Origin: Nomia melanderi
Lineage: Eukaryota > Arthropoda > Insecta > Hymenoptera > Halictidae
Direction of reading: 5' to 3'
Assembly: GCF_051020985.1 (NCBI RefSeq)
Contig: NC_134999.1
Span: forward strand, 31,529,160-31,593,159
DNA length: 64,000 nucleotides
Part shown: piece after piece, positions 12,833 to 24,028 of the stretch
Position numbering within the stretch: position 1 is the first letter of the stretch
Layout: each line of letters opens with the position of its first letter
Notes under the pieces: model-generated
What the model saw: only the letters and a program-made list of their open reading frames with translations
Told to the model about the DNA's origin: nothing
Databases searched by the model: none
Program-made: the position numbers and the translations under genes

Positions 12833-13067
12833 TTAACATGTTGACTGCCACGAGAATTTCGAACGTTTTGTGAAACAGTACATATTCTTTCATAACAAAG
12901 ACAAATGGTATTAGAAATAATTATTATTGACTTGGTATCAGAGTACACGTTTTACACTATCATCTAGCTGTTTGTGTTACTAAGTACTTTTATTCGACAT
13001 CAGTTTTCTTATTAATTGTATTCAAGCAATTTTGAAGGTCCGGTCACCGGTGACCTTCTCGACTTAA
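12833..13067 (-). mobile_element. T3-family TTAA MITE, reverse orientation
   Basis: The left end TTAACATGTTGACTGCCACG equals the reverse complement of the right end of the complete T3 at 53906. Near the other end is the palindrome GGTCACCGGTGACC at 13042-13055, which the 53.7-kb copy carries as GGTCACTGGTGACC. A TTAA at 13064-13067 closes it, although the last 10-12 bases of that terminal repeat are diverged. Confidence 0.75.
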
Positions 13068-14870
13068 GTGACGTCAGAAAATGTACCTCGAAATATTCGA
13101 AGCTGTCAATCACGAGAAGTTACTCTGAGCAATTTTCAATATAACCTTTCAGCAACTCCGAATCATTTTTATTATGAGCTACTCCAGGAGTATTTGCAAT
13201 AGAGCGCGTCTCTGTGAAAGATCGAAGATCCTGCTTTGTCATTAAAAAAAGCGGAGTTATAAACTTGTTTCCTTTGATAAAGGACACTTTCATAATTAAT
13301 AAGACACAGGACTTAACACGAATAAAAATCAATAACAATAATTTTAGAACTTTTATTCTAAAACGATTATTAAATCAAGTTTCTTTAATCTTTCGATGCA
13401 TAAAAGTAGTAAAGAGATAGAATAAAATTTAGACAGTAAACGCTTCTGATCTGTCTCAAGAAACAGATCCCTCTTTGCTCGATAACTTCCTACCTCGTCG
13501 GAAATAAAGAAAAATTTTCGTTGCGAGGATAAAGGAAGAGAGGCCAGTGGAAGGAGAAAAAAAGATGACGACAAATCTGAAACAACCACGGTCGGAATAA
13601 ACAGCACCCCATTACGATTTCACGAGAGCTTTCTGCTCATGACGGAGGCGCAGTTACGAGTGACATTACAAGTTACAAGGCGACTGCGGTGAATCCGCAA
13701 GAGCCGAGTGTGACATTAGAAGGACAACGAAAACAGAAAGAAACGGCGATCAAATATTAAATTGGCAATGTCTGCCGGCTCTCCCCTCGCGGCGACACAG
13801 TTGCTCGCTGAGGGTCGGCCATAACCCTTGGACATAACCGAGGAAATCACTTGGAAAATCCTCGATGAATTCACAATGAAGTCGTGGTTGGTACAACACG
13901 TTCATCCGTCACAACGCCCTTGAGAATTTCTTTTCCCGTGTCTCCGCGCTCCCCGCCCCCGCCGACGCTCGCCAATCTGGCCGTTCTTTTCAACGCCTCC
14001 GGCAACGTCTAATTTTTCTAATGCGAACCCTCTCACACGCGTGCTTCCTGCAATTGCCCCTTTCCGTTTTAACGACTGGACTCTCGACGGTGATTTCTTC
14101 GGTGATTCGGAAACTATAATTTCAAATTCTAAGCTATAGGAGCTACTGACGGTACTGATCGAGGTTTTGGAAATTGCTAACTTCGAAGAAAGTATACTAT
14201 AATTGTGAAGAATTTGTGTAATTTATGGCATATATACTTAGAAATGAGGTTTAAACTTTAATAGTTTCTTCGTGTTTTTATGAAATTTAAGGATAGTTTA
14301 CAGTACAATTATCTTTCTGAATGTTTTTGGTAGTTGGAGTAATATTTCTTGAATTGAACTTTCGTTTTGTTTTATATCTTTTCGTTTATATCGACGAGCT
14401 TTAGGAATGAAATCGAACTGTTTCACTGAGTTTGTTTTGAATGAGCGAGTTAAAGAAAATATTGATCGTTTTTACGATCATTTTCGACTTCGAAACACGT
14501 AATTCTCGATAAATAGAGTTCTCCTCGATGAAACTTCTTATTCAACTGTACGCGTATCGCGAAAAAAAAGGTCAGATAGTAGAACAATTTTTGTATTCAC
14601 ATCGTTTTCCAATATCTTTGAAAGCATCGCAATATTGGGATTGCAGCTACTTTCCTGATCGAAATTCGTTCCCTTTTCACAGTTTGACAATACGCAAAAA
14701 TTCACAGTTCGATGATCGTTTATTTCGTATTGTGTCCTATCTTATACACCAACGGGAGAGGCAATCAAAAAGAGAACTGTACGCTTTTGTTCTACAGCGA
14801 TTTACATTCTACCAATTATTATTTCTATCAATCGCAGTGTCCTACTAAAATCACTTAATTCAAATCACTG
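13068..14870. other. unassigned DNA
   Basis: No supported gene. There is a purine-rich patch near 13500-13580 and a GC-richer patch at about 13770-14060. The frame at 14528-14848 (106 codons) has no recognisable domain. Confidence 0.4.
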
Positions 14871-15130
14871 TTAATCCTTGAATGACTAATTTCTGGACTA
14901 ATGTAACCACAGTCAATGTTGTTCATTACATTGTTTAAACAACAATTTTGCACTTATCGCTGTATTATCTTCAAATAAAATTTCCACTGGAAATAGAATG
15001 GATAATCTTATCGCATTTTTTCCAAATTGTCGATAGTAAAATATTACCAGCTTAGTAGCAGAATTAAATAGTACGTCAAAAGGTTAACATTGTTTCTTAA
15101 ATTTAACACCTTTGACGTGAATGCTATAGC
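14871..15130. mobile_element. possible further TTAA element junction (T5)
   Basis: ACGTCAAAAGG followed by TTAA (to 15088) faces TTAA followed by CACCTTTGACGT (15108-15120). The two form an inverted pair around a short spacer. A decayed TTAATCCTTGAATGAC at about 14872 could be the outer end of the left member. The geometry resembles the outward ends of two neighbouring TTAA elements, but no second complete copy exists here to confirm it. Confidence 0.3.
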
Positions 15131-15766
15131 GTTCATTTTCATTGTGATGCAAAATGACATGAATGCTGTAACATTGAAATTTATAAACCATCAATTTAAT
15201 TCTATATACCGTTAAATTTTTGAAATTATTATACACTTTAACATTAGGAGTACGGCGTTTACAGTTTTCCTATTTTTGCAGCTAATTAAAATTTGTATTA
15301 TCCGCGAACGTGTTAAGTAATATAGGTAATAACTATCGACGCCACTCGTCGAGAAATCGTTCACTTTTCAATTTCTTATTTCACTTGAAATTCTTAATTC
15401 CCGAGCCGTAATCCATTCAGAATTTTACTCGTCCTACCATTCTCCGTCGTGGAACGTTCTTTCTCCATCGTTTTCCATTCTAGCTGGAACAGTCCCTTTT
15501 CACTTTCCTACCCCCAGGAACAACGTCGTTAATCACCGGCTATTTTAATACGATTTCCCCTCGTCCCGGCTGAGATCGAACGCATTATTTTTAGTGGGCG
15601 ATCACGTGCACCGATTCCGGTGCACCTTTAAAATGCATAACGTCGTTCGGTAATAAGAAAATCCATTTTCGACTCGGAGGCGTGACGGTGCAGGAAATCG
15701 AGCGAAATTCTTCATTAACGCGGCCATGATCAAACGCGCGAGAGCATTAGGAAAATCGCGGAGAGG

Positions 15767-15919
15767 CACTTGTCCTCGGATTTTCGCGGAGTGCTCGCAA
15801 CGAAATAGCATTTTAAAATTATTGGAAATTAATGGAATAAAATAGACTTATTAATAATTTCCAATAATTTTAAAATGCGACTTCGTCGCGAGCATTCCGA
15901 GAAAATCCGAGGACAAGTG
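15767..15919. repeat. 65-bp-arm inverted repeat (long hairpin)
   Basis: Left arm 15767-15831 starts CACTTGTCCTCGGATTTT. Right arm 15855-15919 ends AAAATCCGAGGACAAGTG. The arms are reverse complements over about 65 bases with roughly six or seven mismatches and no visible gap, around a 23-base loop. Transcribed, it would fold into a near-perfect stem. It may be a fold-back element or a hairpin-RNA locus; nothing visible decides between these. Confidence 0.85.
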
Positions 15920-15928
15920 ATCAACAGT

Positions 15929-16165
15929 GTATCAGCGTTCGAATACTTTTGTAACCTACTAACGGTGCGTGTTTATAATAAATTTATTACAACTATTGCG
16001 TAAGTTGTTAAATCGTTTTCAAATTTTGCCGACGTGATTTTGAAAATTCCCTTCTATTATACACCTCGCATTGTCTTAAATAAGTTGCTTTGACATACAT
16101 ATTTCGTTCATTGAAAATTGCACATGTTCCAGTACTTTTGTTATCGATTGTATATAAATTATAAT
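15929..16165. mobile_element. possible Tc1/mariner-like remnant
   Basis: CAGTGTATCAGCGTTCGAAT at 15929, followed by ACTTTTGTAACC, and a second ACTTTTGTTATCG near 16130-16145. Both resemble Tc1/mariner terminal repeats, which often carry an ACAAAAGTATTCG core. The two motifs have the same orientation and no transposase is visible, so at most these are decayed ends. A run of AT dinucleotides and trinucleotides follows to about 16220. Confidence 0.3.
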
Positions 16166-16229
16166 ATAATATAATAATGTATATAATAATAGTAATATAA
16201 TAATAAAATATGATAATACATATACATTA

Positions 16230-17340
16230 AAGTATATTAAATTTAAAATTGTGTCTCCGACTTTAACGACCGAAAAATATTAACAAGAGTAAATCTGTTC
16301 GATATTGCACCGACGTTTCTGTAAATCCATAGAGTTTCTGAAAAGTTGAAACTTTTGAGTTATCCAAATCCCCTGCAGGCAACAGTTCTTACCATTCCTT
16401 GAAGGGATAAGATAGACAAGATTTGTGTGCGAGATTCGAGAGTGTATTGTAGAAACAGGGAACGGAGTAGCAAAAGAATGTCGAAAATCCAGTGAGCAGT
16501 AAAATAAGGTTCCATATCTACACAACTGACGGTGTGTTTCCGACTGCATTTTCTTATTTCCATATTATTTGCTTCTCCCTAGTTCACCTATGTGACATTT
16601 AATACGGAAAAAATTTGTATTACCTTATTTTCTTAATTTTAATAATATTAGAAAATATTACCGAGTAATTTTTGTAGATTCCCGACAATTTCTATACGCC
16701 AGGTTCTGTTTAAATATTAAAAAGTATTCAAAGGGTAAGCTAGATAAGGGGATCAAAAGTATCCTTGAACCAAATTAAACCAACGATGAAACGTTCGATA
16801 AAAACCAAGAGAAAATATTTTGTGCCAAGTTTCAATCCTCTACCTTGACCGAGAAGATAATTATAGAGAAGATTCGTGTTATCGGTTTCCGTTGTATATT
16901 CCCCTTTTTAATTCGTCTGCAGAGAAACTCGGAGAAAAATCTGATGGATGGACGAATCTTCTCGATTTTTTGTATAAAAAGTCCGGTTATAAAAAGCGCT
17001 TGCGAACGAAGATATTTTAAATATTCTCGATATTCAAATTCACGAGTAATTACGAATAAATAACGCTGAAACAACAGCACGAAATTATCAAATAATACAA
17101 GCTTTAAAGCTGAACTTAAAACAACTTTGAAAGTTATAATCAAAGAATTTAATGTAACAATAAAAGATCAGTACACAACTAATATTTAAGAATTTTATAC
17201 CTTATTTAATTTTCCATAGAAAATATATACAATCCTTTCAAAAATCCACGTCTACAAATCGCACTATAATTGCTTTCACAACCACATAATAAAACTACTT
17301 CCTCCTCAAGAATTCACTCCAAAGGAAAAGAATTTAAAGC
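16230..17340. other. unassigned AT-rich DNA
   Basis: Open frames on both strands (16280-16563 and 16832-17143 minus; 16820-17063 plus) overlap one another and show no recognisable domain. No supported gene. Confidence 0.4.
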
Positions 17341-17852
17341 GTATTCTATTTATGCCTACCCAAAACTTAAAGCTTGATAATGAACAAATATTTATATTTA
17401 TATTATATTATACATAGGAGAGGTCAACAACGATTGTGGACGATTTCTCCGGCGCGTATGAATGAACAAAAGGAAGAATTTATGTCTACCCAAAAACTTA
17501 AAGCTTGATAACGAACAATGAATATTTAATCTATACTAAAAGCAATAAAGCAACATTTTGATTTGTCCAATTCACATGTTCGTCTCGACTCTGATATACA
17601 TAGGAGAGGTCAACAACGATCGTGGACGATTTCTCCGGCGTGTATGAATTAATAGAAGGAAGAATTTATGTCTATCCAAAAACTTAAAGCCTGATAACGA
17701 ACAATGAATATTTAATCTATACTAAAAACAATAAAGCAACATTTTGATTTGTCCAATTCACATGTTCGTCTCGACTCTGATATACATAGGAGAGGTCAAC
17801 AACGATCGTGGACGATTTCTCCGGCGTGTATGAATTAATAGAAGGAAGAATT
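17340..17852. repeat. 186-bp tandem array, about 2.7 units
   Basis: TACATAGGAGAGGTCAACAA recurs at 17411, 17597 and 17783, exactly 186 bases apart. Each unit also carries GTGGACGATTTCTCCGGCG and, downstream, CTTAAAGCTTGATAACGAAC. The array opens with a partial unit at about 17345. The last two full units differ at only a few positions, so the expansion is recent. Confidence 0.9.
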
Positions 17853-18149
17853 AGCGGAGGAAAGGGGTGGCGCGATGAGAGGATTGCAGCGGAGAATATA
17901 ATTCAGCGATATAGAGGCTGAGGAACGGTGCCCGGTGACCAGGGATTAATTTAAATATTGACATGACCCTGCAGCCGGCCACGCTCGACGGAGCGTCGCT
18001 AAACGCTCGTTCAATTTGCGCGTCGCCCTTCGTCTCAAGGCATCGGCATAAATCTACACCGTAAAACATCTCCTAACCGCCCCGTCGCCTCATGCTCCTC
18101 GCGTTATGCTCCGATGGAAGCACTCTTTCAGGGGGCCATCGAGGAAGGT

Positions 18150-18245
18150 TATATAAGTTCCCACGACGGTTTTCGACCGTTTCACAGCCTCTCGTTCTGC
18201 GAATCGTTGAACGAATATATACGCGAATGGTAGCCGAGATTGCCG
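18150..18245 (+). promoter_or_regulatory. candidate TATA promoter with a tiny first exon
   Basis: TATATAAG at 18150-18157 is followed about 30 bases later by TTCACAGC, an acceptable initiator. An ATG at 18227 opens six codons (Met-Val-Ala-Glu-Ile-Ala) before GTACGTG at 18246, a plausible splice donor. Short first coding exons of this kind occur in arthropod genes for small secreted or cuticular proteins. I found no convincing downstream exon in the window, so this is a candidate only. Confidence 0.25.
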
Positions 18246-20205
18246 GTACGTGCGAGGAAAGTTAAGGCGCCCCCGTGAAAGAGGGTCGGCGAATTGTCCT
18301 ATTGACGGTCCGATGTTGTTTTAATATCTTGTCGGAATCAGGTTATACCGGGGAAATTGGATCCACGGAATATGTTTGGTTTTTCTTCGATCGGGCCGTT
18401 TGTTGCTCTTTCGTATCCGCTTGTTGGGACGGGAAACAGGTTGCGAAAGGATTTTCGATTTTGGAGTTGTAATTGTACTGGGTTTGATGCTTTAAGATTT
18501 TTCTGTGGCTGGTATGTTTTGGATCGGCGTTGAGGATTTGATAGTGTTTGGAAAGAAATTTTGTATTTATAGGATTTCATGTTAACGGTGTATTTTATAT
18601 TATTCTTTGCAGTGGGGTATTAGAATATTTTAGTAGTATTTTCTAATAGGCGGGGATAGGGTTAAGAAAATGTTGTACGATGTTAAATAAAATTGATTAG
18701 AATAATATTGTGAGTGCTTTTTACTAATGAGAACAGTGGTTGTTCGAGGAAATATGAACTACTTGTTTTCTTTTTGAATAAATTGTTCTTGAATTCCAGT
18801 TCTTTCAGCTTCTTTCTCATTTCCTCTTTTCAGTTTCCTCTGGTGCCCGTCCTTTCTGTCGCTCCGCTTCAATGGATCTTAATTTGTGTTCCATCTCTCA
18901 TGTAAACCACATTTTTCTGACTCCATTTTCTCTATATTCATGCCGCCTCTATTGTTGCTTGTTTAAAATTTTCACTTCTCTTGCCTCTTATCATTTTTTC
19001 CCTTTGCCTCCGTTATTCTGTATATATTTATCCCCTTTCCTCTGAGTTTCATTGTCACTTCCATTGTTGCATTTTTTCACAATTTATCTATACACACCTG
19101 CTATTCGATTTTTGCGCCTTCTATTCTCACGTTTACATTCCCTTTTGTTTGTTGCTCTCAGTTCTCATTTTCCGAGCGGGAACCAGGAACGGGAGCACTC
19201 ACAAAGGAACAACTAAATACTTGCGCTGTTTGGAGGTACGTGAAAAGACTTCTTAAGGTAAAGAGGGCTCGACAGACCTTTCCTTGTTAGAAAGGACAGC
19301 TTATCTTTATATCTATGAACAGCAAGCTTGAATGATTCAAATATATTTGAACCATCCACTTCATCTTTTTCAAATGCTGTCATTGTCCCTCGACCAAGAA
19401 TCCATTTCGAAAATATTAATCAACAAATGCCTCTTATCCTCTTATCCCATAAATTATTGTTCACTCATACACATTTCCCAAAATTCTACAATATCAATTC
19501 CCTTGTATCCTATTCCCTCATTATTAAATTAAAAAAAAAGACCGACTATCCTATGTCATTGTCATTCTTATTTAGGTTACATCCAATTCCTAATTCCTTC
19601 GTCCCTTATTTTCTAACTTTGCCGCGCCCCATTTCCGTATTATTCAAATGGCGTTCATTTTCACATTCTTCCTTTCCCTCGCGTTCCCTAAACGTCCATT
19701 TCTTCCGTTCCTTTCCCCGGTTCCTTGGGCCGTTCCTCCCTTCATTTTCTATTACAGTTTTTTCTGCGAGTTTTCCCGACTATTTGGTTTTATTCTTTGA
19801 TCGTACCCCGCAATCTTCTTTCTCTGCCCGCAGCGTTTCCCCGATTTCCTTTCACTTTTCCCCGAGTTCCGAGCCTTCGCCGCCGACGTCTCAGAAGTCG
19901 ATTCAATCCTTCGGGGATCATCTTTTCTCCCTCATTCCGGGACGGCCCCTCTCCCGCCGTGGCTTAATTTTGCAAGCGGTACACACCCGCAGAGCCAACC
20001 CTTAGGCCACCCCGTTTTCGGTCTTATTGAGGGTAACCCCGACCTACCGTGTTCCACGGGAACTGAGTTATAGGAATAACCACTTCTGGATCGGCCGAGA
20101 ATTTTGCCGCGAGACCGGGATGCCCCGATGTTTCATCGTTTTATTGGACAATTTCCGCTTACGATAATTCTCGTTCCATTTCCACGTGGAATAATTTCAA
20201 TAACA
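18246..20205. other. unassigned DNA with two CT-rich tracts
   Basis: Pyrimidine-rich runs at about 18790-19160 and 19560-19930 keep a frame open at 19328-20005 (225 codons, rich in Ser, Phe, Pro and Leu). It has no domain, and composition alone explains the lack of stops. A GC-richer stretch lies at 19850-20110. Confidence 0.45.
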
Positions 20206-20434
20206 TTAACCCTTTGCACTCCAGAGGCGCCCCTTTCGGCAATTGATTCGACACAGGAAAATTGTGACGTTTGATATTTAATGTTGAACTTTGTATAATG
20301 CGCCAGTATGTGAAATATTAAAAGAAAATAATTTTCTTATTTATCGACAACTCAGTTTTGGTAAATTTCGTCTGCATCACGTTCGAAAATATTGAGTATT
20401 TTCAGTGAGAAACTTGTGGAGCGCAAAGGGTTAA
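20206..20434 (-). mobile_element. T1-family TTAA MITE, complete
   Basis: TTAA then CCCTTTGCACTCCAG at the left, and GGAGCGCAAAGGG then TTAA at the right. Target sites are at 20206-20209 and 20431-20434, with about 221 bp between. The interior block TTTGTATAATGCGCCAG is the reverse complement of the ATCGATGCATTATACAAAG type block in the 22.4- and 56.1-kb copies, so this copy is inverted relative to them. Confidence 0.85.
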
Positions 20435-20769
20435 TGAAATACTGCGATTTTGTTATTTTTTGACTGATGCGTTTGCGATGGTAGTATATTCTTGTAGATG
20501 AATTTAATTGGTTCAATTCATGGGAAATCGACAAGATATTATTTTTGGAAAACATAGAATCTTTTGAAGAAAAGGAAATTTAGAATCTTCTGTTTTCTTT
20601 TTACTCCTTGTGGATGAAGATACTTGAAATATACAAAACTTTCAGTAGATGAAGCTAAATTAAGTAACGATTGCTTAAACAACAACAGAAGTGGAAACTA
20701 CGTAATGATCTCTTGGTGTTTGAGTAATCAAATCATTCGTTTGCGACTTAGTATTCCAAATCTGAAAAC

Positions 20770-20809
20770 TTGCTTCTCAAAATGTCGACATTCCTCCGCA
20801 AAGGGTTAA
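20770..20809. mobile_element. T1 end fragment
   Basis: CCTCCGCAAAGGG followed by TTAA at 20806-20809 is a T1 right terminus. No matching left end lies at the expected distance, so this is a relic or solo end. Confidence 0.4.
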
Positions 20810-22375
20810 TACGTTTTTATCTATGATTTTCTATTGAATTTTATTTCGATAGCAAAATAAAAGATATTTTTATCGAAAAATCAAGTTGAAACACTTTAAA
20901 GATGAATGATTGGTTACTTAAAGCAATGAAGATTGATATATATTTCTAATTTAACAAGAATTCCTAATTAATAGTCCACGGTACTTAATAGAAATCAGAA
21001 AACACCACATGTAGCATGAATATGCATTTTCCTAATTTACATACGTTCATGAATTCATCATTAAATCAAGGTGACACAAGGGACAGTTCACTGGCAGTTC
21101 CATTGTACTTCTTTCTTTCCCCCCTTTTTTTTTAAACAATCTGTAGCAACTGTCAGGGAATCCTGATCAGGGTTTCCGGGGATCTACTTTGTCTTTGTCT
21201 CCGAACAAAACGATCGGACACTTCGAACTCGTCGTCCCCGTAGTAATTCCATATGGGCACGCGCAACTTTTGCCAATCGAGTTCCAGTCGACCCTCGAAT
21301 CGAATTACGTCCCGGTGCGACCGTAGTTTTTCCGCTCGCGCATTTATTTACCGGGCATACGCGTCCGTTCGAGACGAATCTCGTCCGTGGGCAAGAAACC
21401 AGGGAAAACTGTCGCTTCAATTGAGAAGCTAACTTATTTACACTACTAAAATGATTATAAAGATGTCCCTGTGTGATATAATAACTTTTCACCAGCGATT
21501 CAATATCGAATCTACTAAAACTAATCCGAAAAATATTTTATTTTCATAGTTTGATTTTTAGTAATCCATCAGGATTATACGAATCATTTTGTACCCTTAA
21601 TTATTGCCTCCCCTAATAGAATCATCCATAAAATCTTATTTAGAGTATCTTACTTTATTAGAACATTTCAAATATGTCACGTATTTTCGACGAAAAATAG
21701 TTGTCAGAAGAAAATATTCTTTTAAAATGACAAATATTTCGACTATATTAGTAATCGATATAATAAACACATCAAAGAATCAAATATTTCTGTGAGACCT
21801 TTCCGCCAGATTTTCATTGAAATTACCAGCTGTCACTTTGGTACGATCTCCTGGTAAGCGGATACAAACAATATTCCCTGTGACTGTATTTTATCTATAA
21901 GCGAACAGACTGAGACAAACTAGTACATTGATACATCTGTGCAAGACAAATAAGTAAAAGGGAATGTAAATAGTAACGCAAGTGTGCGCGTGTGGTCTTC
22001 TTAACTAAACGTTGCCTCCGTGTTCTTGCTGCCCCCAGGATATCAACGCGATTAGCTCAACACCGACGACTACATGATAAGTTGGGGCACAGGAAATTAG
22101 AAGATAACTTACTAAAACTGCTTTCCGATCGATTCTTGTCAGCCCGGGGCTATTTGTGACGAGGCAGTTTTGCTCGAAAAAGGGACGCCTATTACGCGTC
22201 ACTTCGCTTGGAATAGCTTCAAGAAACTTCTTGTAAAACAAGTGATTATATACCTTTTCGAATCACGAAGTCGTTACCTCTCGATGGTACTTCTTATTTT
22301 AACGAGGAATCGATGGAGGATTAAAGCAATTGGAATTTAAACAAAATTCTTGATCTTTATCTCTCGAGACATTAA
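20810..22375. other. unassigned DNA
   Basis: AT-rich with a short GC-richer part at 21190-21400. The minus frame at 21184-21492 shows no domain. No supported gene, RNA or repeat. Confidence 0.4.
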
Positions 22376-22607
22376 TTAACCCTTTGCCCTCCGAAAGTTT
22401 TTCAATAGAAATACTCGACATTTTCTCATGAGATGTAAATGGCACTTCTTAAAGCTGACTTAATGAGAACTCGCATATAAATTAAGGAACGAAGCTATTT
22501 TATTCGAATATTTCACGTATCGATGCATTATACAATTATTATGAAATATTAAATTTTATTGTATTGTATCTATTAAATCAAATGGCCATTAGAGGGCCAA
22601 AGGTTAA
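22376..22607 (+). mobile_element. T1-family TTAA MITE, complete
   Basis: TTAA (22376-22379), then CCCTTTGCCCTCCGAAAG at the left; AGAGGGCCAAAGG, then TTAA (22604-22607) at the right. The interior holds GAATATTTCACGTATCGATG, CATTATACAA and TCAAATGGCCATTAG, collinear with the 24.0- and 56.1-kb copies. Length is about 224 bp between target sites, with no open frame of note. Confidence 0.85.
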
Positions 22608-23584
22608 TCTTATCTCTAATTCTGTATTAGACTGACTAGAATAAATAATTTTAGAATAAATGAAGTTCGAATATTAGTCGATAATTTATTATATTCTTTA
22701 ATCCTCATTTTCGTAATATATAGAAGTTTTATATCATTTCAGGTATTACAATTTTCGTTTTATTACTGTGATCTTGTAGTGCGGAATAAAATCGAAGTTA
22801 CCAGATACTCTCAAGAACGTGGCACGGAATAGTACCAGGAAAATCAAACGTCAATCATCGAAACGTTATTTGACAGCACTGGGACACCCGGGACATTCAA
22901 TGTGTACGTATACCAACCTTATAACTTCGAACATCTCAATAGTTACTTTACAACCAACTTCTGAACGAACGACAAATTCGACGTTGGTATCCATTTACCA
23001 GAGGTAATCGAACTCACTATTTAAATACAGATTCTTCGAGAAAGAATCAAATATAAAAATCAAATTCCTTATTTCTCATGTTTCAACAGTCATATGATTT
23101 TTAATCTAAAACTATTGTATAGTTATATTATAAATGATTAGAAACATATTCGAGCACCTGTTTAATTGAATTAATTGTTTCAACGTCGAGACGACACTCT
23201 TCCATAAAACGTGCCCCAGACGGCCGGCAGCACAATATCATCGACCATTTAAAAGAAATATCGAACGTTCACGCAATATATCGTGCCAGCAAAAACTTAT
23301 TACGCAATAATTTCGTCTCTCCATATATCACTTCTTCATCCACTTTCTTCCTCTCCTTTTTCATTCATGAAAGCCCGGATCAACGGTTACACGAGTCGCA
23401 TCCGTGTCGCTCAGCGTTCCGTAGAAAACAAAATTATAGCGCGATTCGATCTCCGATTCGCGCGATATGATTGCGCAACATTATTGATCCCCCATACACC
23501 GTTTATTAAATCGTCCGGAGCGGACGTCGATAAAATTGCACAATACGATCTCGCAATATCATCCTACGTCTACGTACGGATACC
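22608..23584. other. unassigned AT-rich DNA
   Basis: No gene, RNA or repeat that I can support. The frame at 23283-23588 has no recognisable domain. Confidence 0.4.
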
Positions 23585-24000
23585 TTAACACGTTGACTGG
23601 CATCGTGGTCTGGGATGACTGGCGGTCGAATGATTCTGAATTGCTTGGAAACGATTATAGTGGAACGATTGATGTTAAAGAGAAATGTTTACTAACGGTA
23701 TGTTTAATAATTAGGTAATAATGTCAAGTAAGAATTGTAGTATTTGATAATTAAGACTATCAGATGGGTCAAAATTCCTGATTCCTTCATTTTGCAATTA
23801 TTAAAAAGATAACAGATGTTTCTCGGGGAAATGATTAAAGAAATTGATTTCGCAACACGCAAACTGAATTATAAGTACAAATAAGAAGTTTTGTAGAGAA
23901 ATTTCGAAAATTTAACTGCTCGGTAGGTTTAGTGTTAATAATCGATTTCATTTATCTCTGGTATGAGAATATAAATCATAGGTGTTCGAGGCTCAAGATT
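23585..24000 (+). mobile_element. T3-family MITE interrupted by a T2 insertion
   Basis: TTAA (23585-23588) then CACGTTGACTGGCATCGTGG is a T3 left end. The T3 body continues to GTAAGAATTGTAGTATTTGA, matching the 53.7-kb copy (GTAAGAATTGTGGTAGCAAA), and stops at the TTAA at 23751-23754. After the inserted T2 (to the TTAA at 23935-23938) an AATAATCGATTTCATTTATC segment resembles the continuation of T3. The T3 right end is lost; 24000 is approximate. Confidence 0.65.
23751..23938 (+). mobile_element. T2-family MITE nested inside T3
   Basis: Bounded by TTAA at 23751-23754 and 23935-23938. The left end has lost about seven bases of the inverted repeat but then reads ACTATCAGATGGGTCAAAAT, the T2 subterminal block. 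The right end is ACTGCTCGGTAGGTTTAGTG. The interior aligns with the reverse complement of the 9.9-kb copy. Confidence 0.75.
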
Positions 24001-24028
24001 TTTGTAACATTAAGAAACATAAAATGTA

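Noticed and set aside
19328..20005. 225-codon + strand open frame
   Set aside because: Same CT-rich artefact; two other frames overlap it and none has a domain.
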